12,125 nucleotides of DNA from CAYOXX01 sp964408025 (GTDB taxonomy: Bacteria; Acidobacteriota; DATKUA01): contig CAYOXX010000095.1 in assembly GCA_964408025.1 (NCBI GenBank), forward strand, positions 1 through 12,125, written 5' to 3'. Made by a program: the position numbers and the translations under genes. Positions 1-5,922 of the stretch are shown here, one piece after another. Positions within the stretch are counted from its first letter, which is position 1. Every line of letters starts with the position of its first letter. A model generated the notes under the pieces. It had not been told where the DNA came from, searched no databases, and saw only the letters and a list, made by a program, of their open reading frames with translations.

Positions 1-1
1 G

Positions 2-142
2 CTCGCCTACCTGGCGGCAGGCTCCGTGGGGGCGGGCTGCTGCGGCGTCGGCGCCTTCTTCGACGACGATCTTAGCTCCCTCCTCCGCCTCGACGCCGAC
101 AATTGCGAAGTCCTCTACGCCCTGACGCTCGCCATGCGCTGA
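2..142 (+). CDS. SagB/ThcOx-type nitroreductase-family protein, C-terminal fragment
   Basis: The first 46 codons seen are the 3' end of a gene that begins before the window; the stop is TGA at 140-142. The peptide contains GAGCCGVGAFFDDDL followed by LLRLD and EVLYALTLA. This matches the C-terminal signature of SagB-type FMN-dependent oxidoreductases (a Gly/Cys-rich turn, then GAF-D/E-D, then LLxLD, then the last strand). That family includes the azoline dehydrogenases of thiazole/oxazole-modified peptide pathways, but many members sit outside such clusters and have unknown substrates. The FMN-binding N-terminal part is not visible, so neither activity nor substrate can be judged. A plain nitroreductase is the main alternative. 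The next gene has its own promoter, so this one is not in the GntR operon. Confidence 0.72.
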   Translation, partial: LAYLAAGSVGAGCCGVGAFFDDDLSSLLRLDADNCEVLYALTLAMR

Positions 143-221
143 AATCGGCACCCGTAACTCCAACTAATTCAAGGGCTTATTACTCGATCGGGCAATTCCC
201 GCCTCGCGTGCGAAAAAAACC

Positions 222-250
222 TTGACAAAGCTGTCCCGGAAGCCTATATT
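222..250 (+). promoter_or_regulatory. Sigma-70 promoter of the GntR-slipin operon
   Basis: A perfect -35 TTGACA (222-227) is separated by 17 bases from a -10 TATATT (245-250, 5 of 6 to consensus). The predicted start of transcription is near 257, about 70 bases before the GTG start codon of the GntR gene. This is one of the two best promoter matches in the window. Confidence 0.85.
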
Positions 251-252
251 AA

Positions 253-278
253 TAGTGTACTAGAGATTTAATACATTA
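253..278. promoter_or_regulatory. Probable GntR (YtrA-type) operator over the transcription start
   Basis: The arms TAGTGTACTA (253-262) and TAATACATTA (269-278) are inverted repeats matching at 8 of 10 positions, with a 6-base centre. The palindrome begins 2 bases after the -10 box and covers the predicted +1. A protein bound here would block initiation. YtrA-subfamily repressors are known to bind such GTGTA/TACAC-like palindromes in their own promoters, so autoregulation by the next gene is the natural reading. The binding partner is inferred. Confidence 0.6.
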
Positions 279-325
279 GTGTTATGGGACACTTGATCCG
301 CTCGGCAAAGGAGGTGATAGGCGTT

Positions 326-703
326 GTGATCGAATTCAAGCTCGACCCCAAGAGCGGCGTTCCCTACTACCGCCAGATCATCGACCAGATCCGCTACGGC
401 ATCGCCTCCGGCGCGCTCCGGGTCGGCGAGCAGCTGCCAACGGTGCGAGCCCTGGCGGTGGAGCTCTCGGTCAACCTGAACACGATCAGCAAGGCGTACC
501 GGGAGCTGGAGATTCAGAACATCCTGGAGACGCACCAGGGAACCGGGACCTTCATCGGTCCCTTGGAAGTGCTGATCCCGGTCGAGGAGCGCCGGGCGAA
601 GCTGGAGAGCATCTGCGACGAGTTTCTAACCGTTGCGGGCAGCTACGGTTTTGACGTCGAGGAAGTCGCCGGAGAGCTGCGCCGCAGGAGTGGAGGAAAA
701 TGA
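326..703 (+). CDS. GntR-family transcriptional regulator, YtrA subfamily
   Basis: A 125-residue DNA-binding repressor. Residues 1-77 form a typical GntR winged helix: PYYRQIIDQIRYGI, then a recognition region (QLPTVRALAVELSVNLNTISKAYRELE, in part), then a wing ending in QGTGTF. Only about 45 residues follow. This is the short dimerisation tail of the YtrA subfamily, which lacks a large effector domain; the total length is normal for it. The GTG at 326 is chosen because a full Shine-Dalgarno AAAGGAGGTGAT lies at 307-318, and because the protein then starts MIEFKLDP as in relatives. An in-frame ATG at 284 would put that site inside the gene. The stop overlaps the slipin start (TGATG), so the two are translationally coupled. 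YtrA-type genes usually precede ABC transporter genes; here the partner is a slipin. Confidence 0.92.
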   Translation: MIEFKLDPKSGVPYYRQIIDQIRYGIASGALRVGEQLPTVRALAVELSVNLNTISKAYRELEIQNILETHQGTGTFIGPLEVLIPVEERRAKLESICDEFLTVAGSYGFDVEEVAGELRRRSGGK

Positions 704-1668
704 TGGTCAAGAAATCGATTCTCAAGTCGGACATGTCCGATCTTTCGGACGACGTCAAGCGGTGGTCGTCGCAACAAGGGCGGAGGCTGCGCAGCCTGAT
801 CAACCCGGTGGCGGTCGCCGTTTTCCTCATCCTCGCGGCCGCCGACTCGCTGCTGCTCTATTTCGGCGTCTTCGATTACTGGCTGGCCGCGGGCGGGCTG
901 CTGGTCGCCGCCTTCGTCGCCGCCTCGATCAGGATCGCCGACCAGTGGGAGAAGGCGGTGGTGCTGCGGCTGGGCCGCTTCCGCGGCCTCAAGGGGCCAG
1001 GCATCTTCTTCATAATCCCGATCGTAGACCGCGTCGACAAGTACATCGACCAGCGCATCCGCGTCACCGACTTCCACGCCGAGACGACGCTGACGCGCGA
1101 CACCGTGCCGGTAAACGTCGACGCGGTGGTCTACTGGATGGTCTGGGACGTACGCAAGGCGGCGCTGGAGGTGCAGGACTACATCGCGGCGGTCGCCTTC
1201 GTGGCCCAGACCGGCCTGCGGGACATCATCGGCCGCCACGAGCTGGCCGACCTGCTGCAGCACCGCGACAAGATCGGCTCGGCGCTGCAGCAGACGCTCG
1301 ACGAGCAGACCAATCCCTGGGGCATCACCTGCCAGAGCGTCGGCATCAAGGACATCGTCATCCCCGCGGCCCTCGAGGACGCCATGAGCAAGCAGGCGCA
1401 GGCGGAGCGCGAGCGTCAGGCGCGCATCATCCTCGGCACCGCCGAGACCGAGATCGCCGAGAAGTTCGCCGCCGCCAGCGAGTGCTACCGCGACAACCCG
1501 GTCGCCCTGCAGCTGCGCGGCATGAACATGCTCTTCGAGGGGCTCAAGGAGAAAGGCTCGATGGTCATCGTCCCCAGCGCCGCACTCGAATCGATGAACC
1601 TCGGCGCCATCGGCGGCCTCGCGGGGCTCTCGGCCGCCGGCAGGGAGATGCCTGAAGAGAAGTTATAA
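703..1668 (+). CDS. Slipin-type SPFH/band 7 membrane protein
   Basis: A 321-residue stomatin-like protein expected to oligomerise on the cytoplasmic face of the inner membrane and organise membrane domains or modulate membrane proteases. A basic, hydrophilic N-terminus is followed by two hydrophobic segments (about residues 34-53 and 60-76) and then the SPFH domain. The domain opens with IRIADQWEKAVVLRLGRF and KGPGIFFIIPIVDRV, and continues through an AQTGLRDIIG helix and the NPWGI strand. A charged helix near residue 230 (SKQAQAERERQARI) matches the slipin coiled coil. ATG 703 is preferred because the Shine-Dalgarno GGAGG at 692-696 is 6 bases away; ATG 700 is only 3 bases away but would add just one residue. 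Slipins are often paired with an NfeD-type protease partner, and none is present here. The N-terminal soluble stretch of about 33 residues is longer than in many slipins. Confidence 0.93.
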   Translation: MVKKSILKSDMSDLSDDVKRWSSQQGRRLRSLINPVAVAVFLILAAADSLLLYFGVFDYWLAAGGLLVAAFVAASIRIADQWEKAVVLRLGRFRGLKGPGIFFIIPIVDRVDKYIDQRIRVTDFHAETTLTRDTVPVNVDAVVYWMVWDVRKAALEVQDYIAAVAFVAQTGLRDIIGRHELADLLQHRDKIGSALQQTLDEQTNPWGITCQSVGIKDIVIPAALEDAMSKQAQAERERQARIILGTAETEIAEKFAAASECYRDNPVALQLRGMNMLFEGLKEKGSMVIVPSAALESMNLGAIGGLAGLSAAGREMPEEKL

Positions 1669-1713
1669 GCAGAATGGCCACCTGCTTTCACCGCAACATG
1701 GAGGAATCGCAAA

Positions 1714-1917
1714 ATGAGCGCCAGGTACGAGTACGAGATAGTCAGGCACGGCGAGGGGATGATGTGGGTCAAGAAGCCGGCCAGGGACAACTACGAAGAG
1801 ATAGTCCACGACTACGCCGCCCGCGGCTGGCGCCTGGTCCAGGTATTCGCCCCCAGTGTCGGCTCGAGCGGCTACTCGAAGTATTTCGACCTGATCTTCG
1901 AAAGGAGGATCCAGTAG
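1714..1917 (+). CDS. DUF4177 family small protein
   Basis: A 67-residue protein that matches DUF4177 almost end to end: YEYEIVRHGEG at the start, then NYEEIVHDYAARGWRLVQVFAP, then GYSKYFDLIFERR at the end. This is the usual beta-alpha-beta-beta mini-fold of the family, whose function is unknown. A GGAGG Shine-Dalgarno at 1700-1704 supports the ATG at 1714. The gene follows the slipin by 45 bases on the same strand with no promoter or terminator between, so it is probably in the same operon. A 193-residue reading frame in another phase overlaps the whole gene; the family match and ribosome site favour this frame. Confidence 0.85.
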   Translation: MSARYEYEIVRHGEGMMWVKKPARDNYEEIVHDYAARGWRLVQVFAPSVGSSGYSKYFDLIFERRIQ

Positions 1918-1952
1918 CGGGGCGCGGGGCCTGCCCCCGGCTGGAGCTTGGC

Positions 1953-2255
1953 ATGAGCGAAGAACTGTCGATCGTTTTCGTCTCGGGAGAGCGGGAGGTG
2001 CCCATGGCAACCCTCAGCCGCGACGAGGACCGCATCGACTTGCGGCTCTGCGCCGACTCGCCCGAGTTGCCCTTCAATCGCGGTCGGCGGGAGAAGATCG
2101 TTCAGAGGCTGGTCGAGCTGCCGCTGCGGATCGCGCGCCTGCGGCACAGGACGATGCCGCAGCTCTTCGACGAGATCGCTCCGGGCTCAGAGGACCACTA
2201 CGCGCTGCTGCAGCGCGGCTGCGGCCCCTTCCTCGTCCGACGGATAAACGATTGA
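1953..2255 (+). CDS. Hypothetical protein, 100 residues, end of GntR-slipin cluster
   Basis: I do not recognise this protein. It starts MSEELSIVFVSGEREV, has an acidic/basic middle, a very basic helix-like stretch (GRREKIVQRLVELPLRIARL followed by RHR) at about residues 51-73, and an end rich in small and basic residues. There is no signal peptide or membrane segment, so a cytosolic protein is likely. ATG 1953 has GGAG at 1943-1946, 6 bases upstream. The open frame extends back to 1674, but that part overlaps DUF4177 and has no family support. It lies 35 bases after the DUF4177 stop, so it is probably the last gene of the operon. It could be an adaptor or nucleic-acid-binding protein, but that is only a guess from charge. 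Confidence 0.6.
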   Translation: MSEELSIVFVSGEREVPMATLSRDEDRIDLRLCADSPELPFNRGRREKIVQRLVELPLRIARLRHRTMPQLFDEIAPGSEDHYALLQRGCGPFLVRRIND

Positions 2256-2273
2256 CCTATACGCAGCTATTTT

Positions 2274-2305
2274 GGCGCCGGCCGGTATCCACTCCGGTAG
2301 GCGCC
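2274..2305. terminator. GC-rich hairpin, possible operon end
   Basis: GGCGCC (2274-2279) pairs with GGCGCC (2300-2305), and CCGG (2282-2285) pairs with CCGG (2294-2297), leaving an 8-base loop. It lies 18 bases after the stop of the preceding gene. There is no run of T after the stem, so it is at best a weak intrinsic terminator. A third GGCGCC occurs at 2314-2319. Confidence 0.3.
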
Positions 2306-2322
2306 TTCCCCTCGGCGCCTCC

Positions 2323-2370
2323 TTGACAACCGAGTCTCCCAGAATTAGACTATTTCTAGACTGACCAGTC
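2323..2370 (+). promoter_or_regulatory. Distal promoter with TetR-like palindrome upstream of tolC
   Basis: A -35 TTGACA (2323-2328) is followed after 17 bases by TAGACT (2346-2351, 4 of 6 to the -10 consensus). TAGACT is repeated at 2357-2362. The second copy runs into a 12-base palindrome, GACTGACCAGTC (2359-2370, 10 of 12 positions paired), at the expected transcription start. The GACTG-CAGTC shape resembles operators of TetR-family repressors that control efflux genes. The regulator is not in the window. Confidence 0.5.
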
Positions 2371-2442
2371 GGTTTGGTTAGGCAAGACAAATGCGGTGCG
2401 CCGGCTCGGCGGCCGCGGAGCTTCGCGGTCGCTTGATTCCCC

Positions 2443-2492
2443 TTGACGCAGTAGCCGGCTGGTGGTTATATTGACAAAGTAAGCGTTTACTT
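2443..2492 (+). promoter_or_regulatory. Proximal tolC promoter with TetR-like operator
   Basis: TTGACG (2443-2448), an 18-base spacer and TATATT (2467-2472) form a good sigma-70 promoter about 100 bases before the tolC start. Directly after it lies the 16-base palindrome AAGTAAGCGTTTACTT (2477-2492, 7 of 8 pairs), covering the expected +1 near 2479. AAGTAA/TTACTT half-sites of this spacing are typical of TetR/AcrR-family operators. The rest of 2256-2592 shows no credible gene. Confidence 0.65.
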
Positions 2493-2592
2493 ACCAACGT
2501 GCGCGAAAGGCTCCCCTGGGGAAAGCGGCGACAGCGGCCCCCGCCGGGGTGGCTCGAACTTGATGTAACGATTAGCGAACCGGAGGGCTCAG

Positions 2593-3891
2593 ATGCGTAG
2601 AATTCTTATCGCACTAGTCGCGCTCTCGCTGCTGGCGCAGCCGGCCGCGGCCGACGAGGACCCGCTGCGGGACTACGTAGCCGAAGCGATTTCCCGCAAC
2701 CTTCAGGTCGAGATCTCGCGCCAGGACACCGCCATCGCCCTCAGCGAGAGGGCGAAGTCGGCCGGCGCTTTCTACCCGACCATTGGCGCCCTCTATCGCC
2801 ACACTCGTATAAACCGCGCCACCTCGATCGACCTGCCCTTCGCCCTGGCGCCGGGCGCCGAGCCGCTGCCCGACTTCATCGAGGCCTGGCAGTGGCAGGC
2901 CGGCCTCCAGCTCGAGTGCCCGCTCTACCTGGGCGGCTCGCTGCGCAGCAACCTCGAGCTGCACCAGGCGTCCTTCGAGGCCACCGAATTTCAGGTGAGC
3001 GCCGCCGAGGCGCTGGTTGTCCTGGAAGTCGTCAACGCCTACCTGCAGACGAAGATGGCCTCCGAGGTCGAGCTGGTGCGGCGCGAGTCGCTGGACAACG
3101 CCCGCGAGCACCTGCGCGCCGTGGCCGCCATGCTCGAGCAGGGGATGGTCTCGCTCAGGGAACTAAGGCGGGCCGAGGCAGCCGTGGCCGCGGCCGAGAG
3201 TGACCTGATAGCGGCCGAGAACGCCGTGCAGCTCGCGCGGCGCAATCTGAACTACCTGCTCAACCGCGACCTCGAAGCCGAAGTAGACCTCTCGAGCGAG
3301 CCGGCCTGGGCAGACGAGTACCTCCTGGACGAGGCGATCGCCAACGCCCAGCGATCCCGCCCGGAGCTTGCGGCCCTGGACCGCGGTCTCGTGGCCGGCG
3401 ACCGGGGCGTCGACCTTGCCCGCGCCGCCTACTATCCGACCATCTCGCTCGCCGCCGAGGCCGGCTTCCGCGACGGCGACATCCAATCCATCGGCGGCAG
3501 GGACTACTGGCAGGTGAGCCTGATGGCCGGCATAAGCCTCTTCGACGCCAGCCGCGACGACAGTGTGGCCTCGGCGCGCGCGCAGCGGCGCCGCGCGCAG
3601 CTCCTGCTCGAGCAGAGCCGCAGGCGGATTGAACTGGCGGTGACGCAGAGCTACCTGCGGCTCGTCGAGATGCGCCGCCGCCTCTCTGCAGCGGCGCGGT
3701 TCGTGGTCGCTGCCGAGGAGGCCCACCGCGTCGCCGAGCTGCAGTTCGGCCAGGGCCTGATCGATCAGGTGACCTACCTCGACTCCAGGCTGGCGCTGAC
3801 CGCGGCCCGCGTTCAGCAGCAGCAGGAGCGCTTCGCCGCCCTGGCGGCCGAGGCGTCGCTGCGGCACGCGGCCTGCTACCCGCTCCCCTGA
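2593..3891 (+). CDS. TolC-family outer-membrane efflux channel protein
   Basis: A 432-residue member of the outer-membrane efflux protein family, the trimeric exit duct used by RND, ABC and MFS pumps. A signal peptide is evident (MRR, hydrophobic core, cleavage after AAA at residue 20). Two internally similar halves follow. Each has a long Ala/Glu/Arg-rich coiled coil plus a beta segment, including YPTIGALYRH and YYPTISLAAEAGF, the classic TolC strand starts. The second half ends with the FGQGLIDQVTYLDSRLALTAA-type region near residues 388-410, the conserved (Q/G)G-hinge before the last helix. Length is usual for the family. GGAGG at 2582-2586 supports the ATG. No pump or membrane-fusion gene is adjacent, so its partner must lie elsewhere. 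Two upstream promoters with palindromes suggest inducible control. Confidence 0.92.
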   Translation: MRRILIALVALSLLAQPAAADEDPLRDYVAEAISRNLQVEISRQDTAIALSERAKSAGAFYPTIGALYRHTRINRATSIDLPFALAPGAEPLPDFIEAWQWQAGLQLECPLYLGGSLRSNLELHQASFEATEFQVSAAEALVVLEVVNAYLQTKMASEVELVRRESLDNAREHLRAVAAMLEQGMVSLRELRRAEAAVAAAESDLIAAENAVQLARRNLNYLLNRDLEAEVDLSSEPAWADEYLLDEAIANAQRSRPELAALDRGLVAGDRGVDLARAAYYPTISLAAEAGFRDGDIQSIGGRDYWQVSLMAGISLFDASRDDSVASARAQRRRAQLLLEQSRRRIELAVTQSYLRLVEMRRRLSAAARFVVAAEEAHRVAELQFGQGLIDQVTYLDSRLALTAARVQQQQERFAALAAEASLRHAACYPLP

Positions 3892-3892
3892 G

Positions 3893-3924
3893 TCTCGCCC
3901 TCTCGCCCTCTCGCCCTCTCGCCC
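3893..3924. repeat. Four tandem copies of an 8-base unit
   Basis: The unit TCTCGCCC occurs four times in a row without change (3893-3924), beginning 1 base after the tolC stop and just before the next promoter. It is a simple-sequence repeat prone to slippage. Because it is non-coding and upstream of the -35 box, a change in copy number would alter upstream promoter context only. Confidence 0.95.
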
Positions 3925-3932
3925 GAGTCTTC

Positions 3933-3962
3933 TTGAGGATGCGCGAGCGCCGGTGCTATCAT
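3933..3962 (+). promoter_or_regulatory. Promoter of the membrane protein-DUF4416 pair
   Basis: TTGAGG (3933-3938), an 18-base spacer and TATCAT (3957-3962) give a plausible sigma-70 promoter. It would start transcription about 24 bases before the ATG at 3993, leaving a short leader that holds the GAGGTGAGG ribosome site. Confidence 0.55.
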
Positions 3963-3992
3963 TGCCCCGCGCCGGACCCGAGGTGAGGCGGC

Positions 3993-5285
3993 ATGGCCGA
4001 CGACGTTGAAAGGTACGAAGGAACGGAAGGGGACCGCGACTCCACTCTGGACACCGCGGTGCGCGGCCTGCGCGGCAAGATCTTCTTCTGGGCCGGCTTG
4101 CTGCTTGTCGCCGTGATCGCCGCCGTCAGCCTCCTGCTGTCTTTCGGCCGGGAGGAAATACTGCGGAGCATCCCGGTTGTCGAGCGCGCCTGGATCGTCT
4201 CGCGGCTGGAGGGCGAGGAGATCGCCGACGACCTTCCCAAGACAGTCCTCGACGGCCGCGGCGTCATGCTCTACCTGGTCGCCTACGGCCTCGACCGGAC
4301 CGACGGCGAGTACTACTACTACACCGACTCGCCCGAGCCGGAGCTGCCCAGGGTGGTCATCGGCGACAGCGAGATACCGCCCGACCGGCTGCGGCGCTTC
4401 GAGTTCCTTGACGTCGGCAGCCTCGTCGGCTGGTACAAGATCGAGGCCAGCCCCCAGCTGCTGCTGAGCAGCTCGCGGCCCGCGCGCGAAAGGCTCTTCT
4501 GGACGGAATCACGCATTAGCCGCATGGGCGACCGCTGGTGGACCATAGCCGACGTGCGCCCCGATCTCTACCCGTACCACTACGACTACATCGGCACGAT
4601 GAGTTTCGTCGCCGACGTGCAGGCCTTCCACATGCGCCGCGAGGAGGAGCCGTACTTCGACCTGCGCAGCGAGGGGGCGAGCCCCGAGACCCCCGGCGGG
4701 CTGCCGCCCGGCGCCCACCGGATCACGGTGATGCCGAGCCCGCACTACCACAGCGGCCTGGACCGAACCTACAGGGCCTACTTCAACCTGCTGGCTCACC
4801 AGGACCACGCCGGCGGCCCCTCCGCGCGTGAGCTGACTGAGGCCTATACCGGCGGCGACTCCCGCTCCATCCTCACCGGGGCCCTGCGCGAGCTGGGCTA
4901 CGACGTCTCCTACGACGATCCCCTCCTCCTGGATCGGATCGCCCGCAGGGTGTACGACGAGCTGACGCTGGACGAATTCCTCTTCTTCCGCGACCCGCGC
5001 GCGCCGGGCGAGACCATCCCCTACGGCGAGCGGGGCGTCATGCCGGGCGACATTTTCGTGCAGGGGGACCGCTTCGTGGTGCTGGTCGGCGACGGCGACG
5101 AGGGGAGGCCGCGCGGCGGCGTCCTCAGCGGCGACGACCTGGTGCTGGACGCCTACGACAACCTAGTGCGCCAGACCTTCGCCGAGATCCTCGCCGAGAG
5201 CGAAGAGCCGATACGGATCTGGCGCCTGCGACCCCTCGAGGAGATCCGCGCGCGGGACGAGGGGAGCGAGGGAGCCGAGGGCTGA
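3993..5285 (+). CDS. Hypothetical single-pass membrane protein with NlpC-like C-terminal segment
   Basis: A 430-residue protein without a family I can name. A short acidic cytosolic N-terminus precedes one membrane helix (about residues 30-51); the rest should be periplasmic. The middle (about 75-330) is rich in Tyr, Arg and Pro, and includes a four-Tyr run near residue 110, YPYHYDY and HRITVMPSPHYHSG. Residues about 345-425 contain GVMPGDIFVQGDRFVVLVGD. This resembles the 'GDIVFF..HVGIVVGD' core of NlpC/P60 and DUF1287-like hydrolases. The usual His is replaced by Arg360, and the protein has no cysteine at all, so such a domain would be inactive. GAGGTGAGG at 3980-3988 supports the start. 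The stop overlaps the DUF4416 start (TGATG), implying a shared mRNA and probably related roles. Confidence 0.8.
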   Translation: MADDVERYEGTEGDRDSTLDTAVRGLRGKIFFWAGLLLVAVIAAVSLLLSFGREEILRSIPVVERAWIVSRLEGEEIADDLPKTVLDGRGVMLYLVAYGLDRTDGEYYYYTDSPEPELPRVVIGDSEIPPDRLRRFEFLDVGSLVGWYKIEASPQLLLSSSRPARERLFWTESRISRMGDRWWTIADVRPDLYPYHYDYIGTMSFVADVQAFHMRREEEPYFDLRSEGASPETPGGLPPGAHRITVMPSPHYHSGLDRTYRAYFNLLAHQDHAGGPSARELTEAYTGGDSRSILTGALRELGYDVSYDDPLLLDRIARRVYDELTLDEFLFFRDPRAPGETIPYGERGVMPGDIFVQGDRFVVLVGDGDEGRPRGGVLSGDDLVLDAYDNLVRQTFAEILAESEEPIRIWRLRPLEEIRARDEGSEGAEG

Positions 5286-5821
5286 TGGCCAGGGCGCGGC
5301 CGTTCGCCCCGGTCAAATACTTCTGCGGCATCCTGGCCGCGGCCGGGGCGGACCCTGAGGCGGCCGAAGAGAGGCTCGAGGCGCGGCTGGGGCCGGTCGA
5401 TGCGCGCTGCGGGCCGATCCCCTTCACCCACACCGACTACTACCGGCTCGAGATGGGCGCGGATCTCTCCCGCCACTTCGTCGCCTTCGAGACGCTGCGC
5501 GATCCGGCGGAGCTGGCCTCCCTGAAGTTGTTCACCAACGACCTCGAAGCGGAGCTGGCGGGGGCGTCGGGCTCCCGCGCGCTGAACATCGATCCCGGCT
5601 ACCTCAACGACGCCCGTTTGGTCCTGGCCTCCGCCAAGGACTTCGCCCACCGGCTGCCGCTTGGCGGCGGCGTCTACGCGCAGCTGGAGTACCTTTTCCG
5701 TCGCGGCGGCGTCCGCTTTCTTGACTGGACCTTCCCCGAGTACCGCAGCGAAGAGGTAACGCGCTTCTTCCTCGCCCTCAGGGAGCGGTACCACAGGCAG
5801 ATGAAAGCCCTAGACGAATAA
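5285..5821 (+). CDS. DUF4416 family protein
   Basis: A 178-residue protein matching DUF4416 over its full length. Features seen in order: KYFCGIL near the start, LEARLGPVD, FTHTDYYRLEMG, LSRHFVAFE, LASLKLFTNDLE, LNIDPGYLNDARLVLAS-AKDFAHRLPLGGGVYA, and the closing LDWTFPEYRSEE. The family occurs in Deltaproteobacteria, Acidobacteria, Nitrospirae and similar lineages; no biochemical function is established. It has no signal or membrane segment and is likely cytosolic. It starts on the last base of the upstream stop codon, so it is translationally coupled to the membrane protein. That coupling to an envelope protein is the main clue to its role here. Confidence 0.92.
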   Translation: MARARPFAPVKYFCGILAAAGADPEAAEERLEARLGPVDARCGPIPFTHTDYYRLEMGADLSRHFVAFETLRDPAELASLKLFTNDLEAELAGASGSRALNIDPGYLNDARLVLASAKDFAHRLPLGGGVYAQLEYLFRRGGVRFLDWTFPEYRSEEVTRFFLALRERYHRQMKALDE

Positions 5822-5922
5822 GGACGGCACGTATTTATTCTGCCATAAGTTATTTATTTTGAGTTAGACATACTCTTACAAATAGTATTTTATCTCTATT
5901 CTTTGGCCCCAGCCAGCGCGGT
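5822..5922. other. AT-rich convergent intergenic spacer
   Basis: The first 80 or so bases are strikingly AT-rich against a GC-rich background. They separate the plus-strand DUF4416 gene from the minus-strand M23 gene, which converge here. No gene or clear GC stem with a T-run is visible. Transcription from both sides probably ends in this stretch. Confidence 0.6.

Noticed and set aside
284..325. Earlier ATG start for the GntR gene
   Set aside because: It would place the perfect Shine-Dalgarno at 307-318 inside the gene and add 14 residues not seen in the family.
633..1655. 340-codon open frame over the slipin gene
   Set aside because: It is a shifted phase of the slipin: Arg/Gly/Ala-rich, no family resemblance, no ribosome site. 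The slipin frame has clear SPFH motifs.
1674..1952. N-terminal extension of the 100-residue protein back to 1674
   Set aside because: It overlaps the entire DUF4177 gene, which has a strong family match, and the extension has no ribosome site or recognisable sequence.
2391..2474. 27-codon possible leader peptide upstream of tolC
   Set aside because: There is no ribosome site, it runs through the proximal promoter, and there is no attenuator-like structure behind it.
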